Part shown: positions 1 to 10,325 of the stretch, piece after piece
Layout: every line of letters begins with the position of its first letter
Numbering within the stretch: the first letter of the stretch is position 1
DNA from: Rhynchopus euleeides
Taxonomy: Eukaryota > Euglenozoa > Diplonemea > Diplonemida > Diplonemidae
Assembly: GCA_963210315.1 (NCBI GenBank)
Contig: OY723261.1
Location: 868,001 to 932,000, forward strand
Direction of reading: 5' to 3'
Length of the DNA stretch: 64,000 nt
The notes under the pieces: model-generated
What the model was told of the DNA's origin: nothing
Seen by the model: only the letters and a program-made list of their open reading frames with translations
The model's database searches: none
Program-made: the position numbers and the translations under genes

Positions 1-1205
1 GGAGCGGGAGTCGGAGGGGCAGGTGTAGGTGGGGCGGGTGTGGGCGGTGCCGGCGTGGGTGCAGGCGTCGGTGGGGCGGGTGTTGGTGGTGCGCTTGTCG
101 GAGGGCTCGGTGTGTCGTATGCAGGGCGAGTGCAAAGTGTCATCGGAAAATCATAGCATGCAACCCGGAGAAGACCAACATCCAACGAATAGTCGTAACC
201 AGCACAAAGGCTTGTCGAGGGCACCTCGCAGCCATCTGGATGTGCACACATGCATCTGTGTTCAGCCGGCATTGTGCTGAACACACTGTCACCGCACCAC
301 ATGGTGGTGTAGGGGGCAGGGGTGCCACTGTCCCACTCCCAGCCTGCCCCTTTGTCACTGTACCCAATATGGTACTTTTTACGAATGTCCCACCCTGCCA
401 GGTACGTGCTGCCAAACACATCATGCGCTTCTGCCCTGCTCTGCCCTGCAGGGCACGTTTGCCCCGGCTGCAGAGAGTAGCACAGCCCATCGTACAGCGC
501 CTCATCCTCTGTGCAAGGGTACGTGCCATGGTAGTACCGCAGGAGGTAGAGGCGGCTGGAAGACGCCATCACGTACCTTGAGTAGAAGGGCACGGTCGTT
601 CCGGGGTCGGTGCTTGTCGCCACAAAGCGGTACATATCCTCACGAGTGTAAGCGGGGTTCATGGGCATCCGCATGCCGTTGACGTACACCCGAATCTTCT
701 TGTTGCCCGCATCGTACACCACCATAAGGAAGTGCCACATGAAACTGAATCCCATGTCAAGCTCTCCCTGCACCCCCTTCTGCCTATCCTTGAAACGCAT
801 CTTATTCACGCCCCCTTCGTTGACAACGAGAATGGAAAACGCCTCGTCATACTTGACCCAGGCGATGACTGTTTGTTCGCTGGTCGACTTCAACAACGAG
901 AACCAGACTGTGACCACAGCATCGCCCTTCAGCTTAAAAAGTGTGTCGTCGGAGTACGGAGAATTATACTTCGTCGACGTAGGGGACCGACGTGTCGCCT
1001 TCACGCCTAAATAGGCATTGTCGGAGTAGGAAAGATAACCGCGACCACCCAGGGTTTTGCCGCTGATCACATCATCCCGCGGTGATGACCCTGTGCTCAT
1101 CCACTCTGCCTTGAGTTCTAGCGGGACCACAGCCAGTGCTGCACTACTACATAGCAGCAATGCCACGACGTGGACCCACCCCAGCAACGCATGCGGCAGT
1201 GTCAT
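1..1205 (-). CDS. Secreted lectin-like protein, 3' end beyond window
   Basis: An uninterrupted frame runs from ATG at 1205-1203 off the left edge (about 401 codons seen, no stop). The start MTLPHALLGWVHVVALLLCS begins a clear signal peptide ending near ALAVVP. The three bases directly before the ATG are CAG after a C/T-rich tract (CCTGCACAG), a good splice-acceptor-like context. Residues about 60-185 have the look of a LamG/concanavalin-like jellyroll (FSLLKSTSEQTVIAWVKYD, VVYDAGNKKIRVYVNGMRMP). Residues about 200-305 resemble a C-type-lectin-like domain: several cysteines, HIGYSDKGAGWEWDSGTP, and a WCG...CMC ending. A tail of PPTPA repeats follows, a mucin-like, probably O-glycosylated stalk continuing out of view. 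Probably a cell-surface or secreted adhesion protein. The domain names are read by eye from motif pattern. That it is one secreted protein is much surer than the exact family. Confidence 0.75.
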   Translation of the reverse strand, partial: MTLPHALLGWVHVVALLLCSSAALAVVPLELKAEWMSTGSSPRDDVISGKTLGGRGYLSYSDNAYLGVKATRRSPTSTKYNSPYSDDTLFKLKGDAVVTVWFSLLKSTSEQTVIAWVKYDEAFSILVVNEGGVNKMRFKDRQKGVQGELDMGFSFMWHFLMVVYDAGNKKIRVYVNGMRMPMNPAYTREDMYRFVATSTDPGTTVPFYSRYVMASSSRLYLLRYYHGTYPCTEDEALYDGLCYSLQPGQTCPAGQSRAEAHDVFGSTYLAGWDIRKKYHIGYSDKGAGWEWDSGTPAPYTTMWCGDSVFSTMPAEHRCMCAHPDGCEVPSTSLCAGYDYSLDVGLLRVACYDFPMTLCTRPAYDTPSPPTSAPPTPAPPTPAPTPAPPTPAPPTPAPPTPA

Positions 1206-2062
1206 CTGTGCAGGCAATGTGGTGTAGCAACACTGACAGCAAAGCGACATCAGAAGCATGCATGCAAGGATGCTGTTCCAACAATGCTGCGATGTCATAT
1301 AGCACGAATATCTTGGACACCCACTAAATGGCCTTGGCACAGTGCATTGTGGGAGGCTGTGACAAGGGTCAGATTGCGGAGTTGTATCCTGTTGCGTCCT
1401 CTGCACGTCCCCGTGGGGGGTCAGTTGTCCCAACCTACAAAGATGAACTGATATGCGATGTCATCATGCCCTGTTGTCACTAATCCCACTGATGCAAGCT
1501 GTGCGGTGCAACACATAGACTGGAGAGGCAGTTGGGGGCAAGCTGGGGACAGCTCAGCAAGCAGAGTGAGGGTGAAGGTGCTTCCGCCGAGATGACTTCG
1601 ATGAAATACGTGGCAGCTCCGGGCTATCAGTGACGGCTACTCTCGGATCAAAACTCGCCAGAAATCGCCAGCTTCCTGGCATATGGGTGAACCTCACATC
1701 AGGTGGCCGTTCGACCTGAATTGACAGTTGGCTAGATGTGTCAAAGTCGCGACACAACAACAGGCTGGCAAACAGAAAGAGCGTTTGCATCATAACAAAA
1801 CAGATGTATGAATCATGAGGAGAAGAAAACGCAAGATGCTGTGTACACTGGCTGACAAAGGATTATTTTTACTTCCATGCAACTCTAGCTCAACAGCGAA
1901 CGCACCGGACATTTCGCCCAATCAAATGGCATGCTTGTTTAACATCCCACCACCACCCCCACCCCCACCACTAATGACGTTTTTTTTGGCACAACATAGA
2001 CATCTATGCGGTCAGCAATGTGGAGTAATACCTCTCGAGGCCATACTTGACCGTTTGTGTCA
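1206..2062. other. Intergenic region with one doubtful small ORF
   Basis: This stretch separates the lectin-like gene from the RING gene. A minus-strand ORF at 1554-1793 (79 codons) begins with a signal-peptide-like MMQTLFLFASLLLC and could be a small secreted protein or an unspliced 5' exon, but no domain, repeat or downstream acceptor settles it. The part beyond 1815 contains CCACCACCCCC-type runs. No RNA gene was seen. Confidence 0.3.
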
Positions 2063-2968
2063 TCAGACCCCTGCCGGGGCCGCCCCTGGCAGGGCCTGGT
2101 CCTGTTTCATATAATACTGAATGTCAGTCCTGCAGATGGGGCACTTCGAGTTCCCCGAGGAGACGAGCGAACTGGCACACTCCTCACAGAGGGCCTTATG
2201 CCTGCACGGCATGATCACGGTGTTGATGGCGCTGCTGAGGCACACAGTGCAGTCCGCCTCCCCGGCATCCTCATCGCCACCACCGCCGAAAACCTCCTTC
2301 AGAAGGAACATGTTGCCGTTCATCAGCAGCACGCAACGCTTCGCCTGAGGGGCCTGATCGCGCTCCGCAATGGTGATGTATGTTATCTTCTGCTCGGCAC
2401 CGCCGTTCGCCTGCAGGCTGAGAACTATCGGGTACAGCCCCCGCGACTCATCGGACACCACGCAGTGATGCGGGACAGTCAGGGTCGTGGAAAAGACAAA
2501 GCCGTACCCCAGCGGGATCTGCTTCGGGGCGACCTGCAGCAGCTGCTCTGAGGACACCCCCTCCTGTGCTGTGAAGGTGACCCCGTGCCCGCCCCTGCCC
2601 TCCGCACAGCCCACAAAGCAATGCAGCGAGACCCCCTCTGCGGTGCTGTCGATGGTGCAGTCGACTTGGAACATCCCCCCGGGCCGTGTGACCACCTGGA
2701 TGGTGCCTGCCCTAATACTTGCAGAGGCAGCCAGCGTCTGCGCCTGCACGATCTCCCCCCTCTGCGGCGTTGCAGGGGGTGCTGCCTCACGCATTTGTGG
2801 TGGTGCCTGCCGCGCGCGTTGCTGGTCAGCCCGGGGTTGCTGTTGGCGTTGCTGCTGCTGCTGCTGCTGTTGCGGTTGCTGCTGGTGCTGCTGTGCCACA
2901 GGCGGTCCAGAACCCATAGCAGGTGCCGGCGGCTCTCCACCAAACCCCTTCGACTTACATGCCCCCAT
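2063..2968 (-). CDS. RING-type E3 ubiquitin ligase, MGRN1/LOG2 family
   Basis: 301 codons. The N-terminus MGACKSKG fits an N-myristoylation site (Gly2, basic and Ser/Cys nearby), as in plant LOG2-type ligases, implying membrane attachment. Residues about 20-45 are Gln-rich, followed by an Ala/Pro/Gln-rich stretch. The middle third (MFQVDCTIDSTAEGV through GLYPIVLSLQA) corresponds in position to the conserved MGRN1-family domain that precedes the RING, and LMNGNMFLLKEVFG resembles the short family segment just before it. The C-terminal RING is complete C3HC4: CTVCLSSAINTVIMPCRHKA, then CEECASS and CPICR. It should accept an E2 and ubiquitylate membrane-linked targets. No intron is required. 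It ends shortly after the RING, usual for the family. The CAG-repeat DNA behind the poly-Gln (about 2835-2885) may vary in length. Confidence 0.88.
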   Translation of the reverse strand: MGACKSKGFGGEPPAPAMGSGPPVAQQHQQQPQQQQQQQQRQQQPRADQQRARQAPPQMREAAPPATPQRGEIVQAQTLAASASIRAGTIQVVTRPGGMFQVDCTIDSTAEGVSLHCFVGCAEGRGGHGVTFTAQEGVSSEQLLQVAPKQIPLGYGFVFSTTLTVPHHCVVSDESRGLYPIVLSLQANGGAEQKITYITIAERDQAPQAKRCVLLMNGNMFLLKEVFGGGGDEDAGEADCTVCLSSAINTVIMPCRHKALCEECASSLVSSGNSKCPICRTDIQYYMKQDQALPGAAPAGV

Positions 2969-4208
2969 GTGTCAGGAGACCCCCCCCGAGTGTAACAATC
3001 GATCCTCCCAGACCTGAAGGAGGGGGAAGAACTGCAGCATATGACACGGGGGAGAGGGCTGCCCCCCCCACCCCCATTCTGAGTAACGAATGCGCCTTTT
3101 TTTTAAAAACTTCGTTCTCGTCCCTTAATGACAAGAGTGGGGCCTTTTTCTGTGTCAAACGCACCGTGCCCACGGAAGGCGTTCAGAACTAAAAAGGTTG
3201 CAGTAGGAGCAATATTTTGTTCACCTACACTCCACGCCCCAACGTGCAGGTGACCAGGTTGCACAAACAAAACAAAAAGAAAACCGGCAATCCTTTTTTG
3301 GGGAACACAAAGGGGGGGGGGTTGTCGGGAGAGGGATGGGGTATTTTTTGATTCAGCTAGGGAGAGGATTCCCTCTGCACTCGCGTTCTCCTGCCCATTT
3401 TTTTTCTTCACAGGGGTCCCCCACACGGCAGAAGAAGAAGAATGGGATGGTCGCTGCTGTGTGCACAACTGGAGAATAAGGAGGCATACAGTTTTGATTT
3501 TTTTTGCACAGAACACAAAAATCAGTCAGCACGAGGACACGGAATCACTCTCTCGCTTTTTGAGAAAACACTACACCCCCCCCCCCTCCCCCACCACCGC
3601 CCCCTTCACTAACCAACACACACCCCGCCTCCTGCGGGCTGGAGGGTTGGAGAGACCAGCAACTCGTCGAAAAGAGGCGCATCGTACACGCCCTAAACTG
3701 CCACCACCCTCCACTTCCTCATCACAGTCCCCACTCAGAGGTCACAATCAATACATCACACTGCCCCTTCTTGTGTGAGTGTGGTGGCAATCACTGAAGA
3801 ACGATTGGGCACACCGACAACACGGGCAACAGGGTGAGACGCGGGAGGGGGTGGGGGGGGCAGACGAGGGGCTAGGGTGGCAATACACTGGATACACTAG
3901 ACTGGCGAGCTAACCCTTTCGGTTCCTCCGCCTGGGGCTGGGGGGGGGGGGGGGGGGGGGGAGAGCGGGGGTGGGGGTGGGGGGGCAAGACAAAGTCAGA
4001 TCGGGCAGAACTTTGATGTGATCACACAGCCCCCCCTCTCCCCCCGCCGCAAAAGAACGGGGGGAGAGGGGAGAGACTGGAGGGGGGGGCGGTGACAAAA
4101 AAGCACGGCACACGCAGGAGGGCACACAACGGCCTCCCCCGCAAACCTGGGTTTACGGCAACCGGCACGCACAACACCACCCCTTCCTTCTTTCTGCTTC
4201 CCCCTGCT
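2969..4208. other. Low-complexity intergenic region
   Basis: About 1.2 kb with long C, G and T runs (poly-G/C blocks near 3311, 3578 and 3941-3960). ORFs here are Pro/Gly-rich artefacts of the runs. It separates the stop of ACAD8 from the start of the RING gene. Nothing else recognised. Confidence 0.6.
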
Positions 4209-5925
4209 CTACTCGGTGAGCACCGCGCGGGACACAATCATACGCATCACCTCGTTCGTCCCCTCAAGGATGCGGTGAACGCGAAGGTCACGCAGGAAGC
4301 GCTCCACAGGGTAGTCACGCAGGTAGCCGTAACCGCCGTGGAGCTGGAGAGCCTCGTCCACCACACGCCAGCACTCCTCGGTGGCGTGCATCTTGGCCAT
4401 GGCACAGAAGGCAGACTTCTGGGGGTCCTTGGAGTCCATCGACTGCGCTGCGCTGCGAATCATGAGGCGGGACGACTGCACCTTTGCCGCCATCTCCGCC
4501 AGCTTGAACTGCGTGTTCTGGAAGGTGGCGATCGGGGTGCCGAACTGCTTCCGGTCCTGAGTGTACTGCACTGCCAGGTCGAGGCACCGCTGTGCTGCCC
4601 CCAGGGAGCAGGTGGCGATGTTGATGCGCCCCCCGTCGAGCCCCTGCATGGCCATCTTGAAGCCCTGCCCCTCGACACCGCCCAGCAGGTTCTCCTCAGG
4701 CACCACCACGTTGTCGAAGGTGATGATGCGTGTGGGCTGGCTGTTCCACCCCAGCTTGTTCTCGTTCTGCCCAAAGGAGACACCCTCAGCGTCCTTCGGG
4801 ATCACGAGGCAGCTGATGCCCTTCGTCTTGTGCTCGCCGGTGCGGCACATCACCACATAGAAGTCGGAGGTGCCTGCCCCAGAGATGAACGCCTTGGAGC
4901 CGGTGATGCGGTAGGTGCTGCCCTCCTTGACTGCCTTCGTCTTCAGAGACGCAGCGTCGCTGCCGCTGTCGGGCTCGGTGAGGCAGTAGCTCATCAGCTT
5001 CTGCATCCCGATCACATCCGGTGTCAGGAAGCGCTCCCGCTGCTCCCGTGTGCCGAAGGTGTCGATCATCCAGCAGCACATGTTGTGGATTGTCATGAAG
5101 GCGGTGGTGCTGGGGCAGGCCATCGAGAGCTGCTCAAAGATCAGACTCGCGTCAAGGCGCGACGCGCCTGCAAAACGAGAGGGTTGGACGGTGGTGGTGG
5201 GGTGAGGATGTGTGGCCTCCACTGATGCAACATTAAACAAGACCCCGAGGCTTGCTTGAATAAAAAGTGAATAAATACGTGACGCTTCAATTTAGGTGGC
5301 GTCATCCCGACACATATTGTCACAGAGCAAATGCCTCAACAGGCATTATGCATCCAGGCACCGCTGCTCCTTTGCCTCTGGTGATTGAGCTGACGCTGCC
5401 CCTGCTGCCTCCATCATGCAGGGTCCATACCAGTGCCGAACTCCTCATCAACGTAGACACCACCGAAGCCCAGTTCACCCGCCTTGGCAATGACGTCCGT
5501 CGGGAAAATCTGTTACGTTGCCGGCGTTGCGGACGGCAGGGCGATGACATGTGAACAAACCTTCTCAGCATCCCACTTCGCAGCCAGAGGCATCATCTCG
5601 GCATCTGCGAAGCTCTTCGCGGCCTCCTGTTGCGTTGAGTGTGTGCGTGGAGAGATTCCCTCGTCGTGCAGAGATACGTCGCCACGTCAGAGTTGAGGGT
5701 CACACCACCACAGAGGCGCGAGAGAGAAGGCCAACAACAACAATGATTCACACAGCGGGATGTCGCCTTGTTGTGCGATGAACTTCCTTACGCTGGCAGG
5801 CGTGGCTGACTGGCTGGTAAATCACATACCTGGAACTGGAGCTGCTCTTCCGTCAGCCCGAAGGACACGCCGCCACTGAAGTGGCGGCCGCGCCGCACCG
5901 CTGCCGAACCCACAGCCCTGAACAT
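4209..5925 (-). CDS. ACAD8: Isobutyryl-CoA dehydrogenase, mitochondrial (four exons)
   Basis: Acyl-CoA dehydrogenase of valine breakdown (isobutyryl-CoA to methacrylyl-CoA, FAD, electrons to ETF). Exons on the minus strand: 5925-5830, 5626-5561, 5509-5431 and 5167-4209, all GT-AG, together 399 codons and in phase. The first exon encodes an Arg/Ala-rich presequence (MFRAVGSAAVRRGRHFSG) expected to target mitochondria, then FGLTEEQLQFQ. Family marks: SYCLTEPDSGSDAASL, GSKAFISGAG, KLGWNSQPTR, GLDGGRINIATCSLGAAQ, LQLHGGYGYLRDYPVERFLR and the catalytic-base region RILEGTNEVMRM. WNSQPTR and GGRINIASCSLGAA, as I recall human ACAD8, distinguish it from short-chain and isovaleryl relatives. Length is slightly shorter than human ACAD8 at the N-terminus. 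The intron between exons 2 and 3 is only 51 nt. Confidence 0.93.
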
Positions 5926-6259
5926 TGTGCGACGGCCCTCTGTCTGGAACTGAAATGTGAGCGGCCGTCACAAACGGGGAAGGGGTGCGGGGGGCATGCA
6001 CTCGGCATTTCAAAACCAGGTGGGAGAGAGGCCCCTGCCCTTACACTACAAGACAACATTACCAAGCACTGCTGGTTGGCCTTGGCAAGAGGGGACAACC
6101 GGCACTGATTCAGATCTTCGCATCTGGATACTGCGGCGAAAAAGACGTTACAATAACACCTGCAGGTTGGGAACTGCACAAAATCTCACTTGGCAAGAGG
6201 GCGAGTGTCAGACAGAAGATCTACCCTTGGCGAGGCCAAGCAGAACGATTGGGACACAA
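5926..6259. other. Intergenic region
   Basis: 334 bp between the stop of the torsin-like gene and the start of ACAD8. On the minus strand a pyrimidine-rich tract ending TTTCAG lies about 30 nt before the ACAD8 ATG and could be a trans-splice acceptor. No other feature seen. Confidence 0.4.
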
Positions 6260-7471
6260 CTACAAATCCTCCGAACAAGGTTCAAAGTCCATCCTGAGAA
6301 TATCCTCGACCCGCTCAGAGTCCTCCTGGGCATCCACGGTCCAAATAGTCCCCTTCAGGTGCTTACATGAATCCTGACGGTCGGCAACCTCCCCTTCGAC
6401 CACCGTCACGATATCTTGATACATGGTTTCCACAGTCGCGAGCATGCCCTCTGTGTGCCCCAGCCAATACTGGGTGATGAAACGCAGGGACTTCTCTGTT
6501 GAACGCAGCTCGAGTGTGTGCCCCTTGGGGGACGTGCACACCACCCTCTGCTGGAGGAGGTGCACCAGCAGCCTGACGGCCTCAAGCTTCGAGTTCTCCG
6601 TGAGACTCCTGTAGATGAGCGGCTGGAAGGGCACCATGAACACCATCCCCACCAGCTCCTCCCTCTTCGTGAACTGGGACTGCCTGCCCTTTGCCAGCTT
6701 GACAATCGCCTGCTTCTCCTCAGACCACGGCGTGTTCTCATTGATGTGCTTCATCTCCAGAGGCAGGCTGTGCTGAGGCCCATAGGCTCCACCGAAGTCC
6801 GAGGTCAGGATAACGAGCGCCTTACCCAGAGACACTCCATCCTCATACGTCAGGAGTGTGCCTGTCACAATCATCTCCACGATGCGGGCGAGACCCTCAA
6901 ACTGCTGGATGTCATCTATAATGATCACCGACGCTTCCTGCATGAGAAGCTGTGGGATGAGCATCTCCTTCAGCTTGGCTGTGGCCTGCAGGAGAGGGAG
7001 CCCGGCGTAGTCCTGTGCCTGCAGCACTTTGAGGGCACAGTCCTTCCCGGACGAAAAGCGTGACGACATTGCAGTAGCTACTGCTGCTGCCATTCGAGAT
7101 TTCCCTGTCCGACTCCGTCCGACAAAGTGCCAGACTTGAAGCGGTTCGCGTTTCGATGTGGGGTGCTGAAGCTTATTCAGGTATACGCTCAAACGCCTGC
7201 GGATATCCAGTTTTGCGTCAGTCTGGCCATAAAACTGCCGGTCGTATAGATTGGCAAGCCTCTGCAGCACGATCCTCTTGTCGAGCTTCGGGCAGGTGTT
7301 GTAGATGCACCGCCACGACATGTAGGAATCACAGTAATATGGAAGGGGCGCTGGGCACTGCGAGTGCATAATCACATCCCCGCCTGCCTGCGCAAGCGGC
7401 ATCTCATCCGCAACCCCAGCCGCAGCCCCGGCTGCAAGGATGCACAGGGCAGTGCATAATTTGTGTGACAT
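6260..7471 (-). CDS. Torsin/ClpB-like AAA+ ATPase of the secretory pathway
   Basis: 403 codons from the ATG at 7471. An upstream in-frame ATG at 7513 exists, but CACAG lies between the two and the shorter start gives a clean signal peptide (MSHKLCTALCILAAGAAAGV). Residues about 40-60 hold several cysteines (CPAPLPYYCDSYMSWRC), suggesting an oxidising lumen. AAA+ core: P-loop FVGRSRTGKS (GxxxxGKS), Walker B ASVIIIDDIQQF, and a sensor-1-like LVILTSDFGG that resembles the torsin and ClpB sensor strand. The small C-terminal helical domain follows (VFMVPFQPLIYRSL onward). There is no ER-retention KDEL; it ends PCSEDL, weakly like an HDEL-type signal. Probably an ER or nuclear-envelope chaperone ATPase. 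The single AAA module and signal peptide favour torsin over Clp. Identity to any one torsin is low, so family level only. Confidence 0.72.
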   Translation of the reverse strand: MSHKLCTALCILAAGAAAGVADEMPLAQAGGDVIMHSQCPAPLPYYCDSYMSWRCIYNTCPKLDKRIVLQRLANLYDRQFYGQTDAKLDIRRRLSVYLNKLQHPTSKREPLQVWHFVGRSRTGKSRMAAAVATAMSSRFSSGKDCALKVLQAQDYAGLPLLQATAKLKEMLIPQLLMQEASVIIIDDIQQFEGLARIVEMIVTGTLLTYEDGVSLGKALVILTSDFGGAYGPQHSLPLEMKHINENTPWSEEKQAIVKLAKGRQSQFTKREELVGMVFMVPFQPLIYRSLTENSKLEAVRLLVHLLQQRVVCTSPKGHTLELRSTEKSLRFITQYWLGHTEGMLATVETMYQDIVTVVEGEVADRQDSCKHLKGTIWTVDAQEDSERVEDILRMDFEPCSEDL

Positions 7472-7580
7472 GGTGCCCTGTGCGGATCGCTGTTGTGTAG
7501 AGGCAGACAGCATTCAGGAGCAGGAAGCAGGCAGGGTTGGGGTGGGGTGGTGTGGGGGCGACTCTGTCTTACGAATCCGA

Positions 7581-9805
7581 TCACGGGATGCGGCGCTTCT
7601 TCAACATCATGTAGCGCAAGTCGGAGCGGGCTGTGGCTCCCCTGCCACACTTCTGCAACGTCTGAGTGGGGGGTGTCGATAGTGTTGACAAGAAGAAAAG
7701 AAGAAAAGGGGGCTGCCAACAAATGTTCAGAGCTGTGCAGTCTTCGGGATGCGGAAGAGGACCCCGATCCGGATGTAAGAAGGCAGATGTCATACCTGCT
7801 GGGCACACTCCTCACGGATGTGCTGGATGAAGCGCTTGTATGTGTCGCGTCGCAGGTCTGTCGTCCACCGTGCTTCGTAGCAGCGCCAACAGAGTTGGAT
7901 CAGCATTGCTGCGTGTGCCTCCTCTTGCGGGTGGGCAGCGACGGTATTCTGGCGACGGAGGGCAGAAAGGCGCTGCACACGCAACGTTGCTGCCTTTCGG
8001 CGCCACGCTCTCTGCAGAGCGGCAGCTGCTGCTGCACGGCGGTCCTGCTCCACAGAATATGCCACCAGACGCCGTTGTGCCAGGATGAGGCGTGCGGCAG
8101 CACCCCGCCAGGCCCGTTGGATCATGCCTGCTGCATGGAACAGCTCCTGTATATCGCAGCCTTGTTGATTGCACTGACGTTTCTTGGCTGCCAACAAGCT
8201 ACGCGCATGTGCCCCGCGCCACGCACGCTGGAGCATGCAGACAGAGTGATGCTGCTCCTGCGTCAGGTCGCACGGAGGGACCGCTGATGCGGTGCGACAG
8301 TTCAGGGCGCGGTCGTCACGTCTCAAACAGAGCTCCTTGTGGCTGGAGGCACGACGCCACGCACACTGCACGACGCAGGCGGCCTGCTCTTCAGGGCTGA
8401 AGGCCATGGAGGCGTCTGAGTGGCCTGGGCTCGTGTCATCTGCTGGAATACACGCAACGGCGCATGGAGGCTCCCGGGCTGCGGCCTCGCGCGCCAACAG
8501 GGCTTCTGCGGCAGCAGCTTCCCTGTGGCGAACAGCCCTGTGTGCATGCATGCCTAGCGTGTGGTATGCACGATGCAACATGTTGCGCTTCCGCATTGAC
8601 ACAAGGATCCTTGTCTGATGTCGCTTGGCTCGCTGTTGCATGGGGTCTCGGTATAAGCGCTGCTGGAGAGTGCGAGCAGCCGCAGTGCACACCCTGAAGA
8701 CTTGCAAAGCAACGTCGCAGCACCGTGTCTCGCGTATGAAGGCGCTGTTGCGTGCCCGCACAAAGGCTGCGATAACAGTTGCTGCATTTGATTGTTCGGT
8801 GAAGATTCGGCATTTCTTCTCGAAGCGCAGCTGTCTGTGTGTCGCACGCCCAATACACCCTCTGCCGATACGCTGCACAGTTGAAGCTGCTGCGTATTTC
8901 GCATCGTATGCTGTGAGAATCTGCTTCCGCCTCTCCGCACGTGCGTGTTCTTCACGTGCCTTCCGTCGCAAGGCAGCGTGCTTCTGTTCTGTATCTGCCT
9001 GCCGAAGGCGCCTCTCGCGCACAGCGAGGAACCGCCGTGCACAGCACTGTATGCGGTTTGCTGCCCTGTGCTTCCGCAGCCATGCTCTGTCACCAACAAG
9101 CTCCTTCATGCGCCGCTCTGTCTTCAGGAGGCGCAGCTCGAGAGTCCGCTCCTCGTAGATGCGTTTGTTGTGCTGCCGCCGCAGCTCCGATGCAGTCAAG
9201 ACGCAGGGTCGCCCCTGGCTGACACCACGCGACGCCACGCAGCCTCCTTCGGTCTCCGCTGCCGCTCCCTCGGGAGAGGGGCAGCCCGGGTCCGGGTCCG
9301 GGGCGGCGGGGCGTCCCACATCCATGTCAGCCAAGATGTCTGACAAGTGGTGCGTGTTGTCGGTGATGTGCCCCTGTGAGGCGACAGAGAGCCATTTGTC
9401 GTACTTGTCCGTCACCTCCAACACCTGCTGCGTCACGGGGGCGATGGACGACAATACACGCGGTTGGCTCATCCGCTTTGCTGCCGGATTGCCAGTGTAC
9501 TTTTCGAGACACGACTGCACCCGAGATGGCCGACAGGGCTCTGTGTGGACCGGAGGCACCGCCCTCACAGGGGGCACGCCCTCACCTATATGCCCGTACT
9601 TCTGGCGGTACGCGTTGTTGCGCAGCAGCATGGCCCGCACCGCATCCTGGCTCTTGTCGCTGCACACGAGGTCATCCTTGAAATCACCACCTACCAGATA
9701 GCTTGCCGCAACGGCTTTGGAGAATTTCCGCTTCACACGTGACCTGGGCCGCACCACTGGGTCCTCTGCTAGGTCGTCCCACTGGCTACAGGGGAGGTGC
9801 GCCAT
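7581..9805 (-). CDS. Multi-IQ-motif protein (calmodulin-binding)
   Basis: Two exons: 9805-7796 and 7661-7581. The first ends CAG before GTATGA. The second follows a pyrimidine tract ending CACTCAG and adds 26 residues to a stop. The joined protein is about 696 residues. The N-terminal 280 residues are basic and without recognised domains. From about residue 255 there are at least eight IQ or IQ-like motifs, for example RIQCCARRFLAVRERR, TVQRIGRGCIGRATHRQ, MIQRAWRGAAARLILAQRR and LQRAWRRKAATLRVQR, in helical, Ala/Arg/Gln-rich sequence with coiled-coil character. Such arrays bind calmodulin or calmodulin-like light chains and are common in ciliary and cytoskeletal proteins; which one this is cannot be said. 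An in-frame stop lies just upstream of the ATG, supporting the start. The last intron is inferred; unspliced reading ends two codons after the donor. Confidence 0.7.
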
Positions 9806-10325
9806 GCGTGCAGCCTACTCTGGTGCCATGCCACGCTGCAGCAGTACAGCGTTGTGGAAGTGCAGGCCTGAAGGCTGACACGAGGCCTGTGTGGTGGATG
9901 CAATGAAGGCAGGGTGTATGTCAACGCGGGGGCGCCTGTGCTGGGCAACTCTGTCATCGCAACAAAAAGGGGGGGCGGCAACCTTCCTGCGCTTCGCCAT
10001 GTCAATCAAACAGAGGCCTGAGTATCTATTTCCCGCCCTCGGTTAGCCCAGTCCACAGGGTGTTCAGTCCGTTCCACGGCACTACACAGGAGGAGCCACA
10101 CAATTGGGCAGCACAGCAGAACAGGGGACCTTGAAGGAACAAAACGCCCAAAGCTGCGCGACAAACTCCCAAGAAGACCTCCCCCCCTTAAGACCCCGCC
10201 CCTCGCACACCACAGGCTTCGCCGGGCATCGCACATGCCATGCTCACAACGCATGGGCCCAGCAGCACAGGTTAGGCATCTCGCGCACCCTACCACCCCC
10301 ACTACCCGACCGCACCAAAAGGCCT
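9806..10325. other. Intergenic region
   Basis: About 520 bp. A minus-strand ORF at 9815-10009 (from MAKRRKVAAP) ends before the IQ gene and contains an internal CCACACAG acceptor-like site near 9886; it is more likely leader sequence of the IQ gene than a gene. The rest is GC-rich without recognised features. Confidence 0.35.

Noticed and set aside
4092-5225. Long plus-strand ORF of 377 codons
   Set aside because: It is the complement of ACAD8 exon 4, which has clear homology; plus-strand ORFs are common opposite GC-rich genes here.
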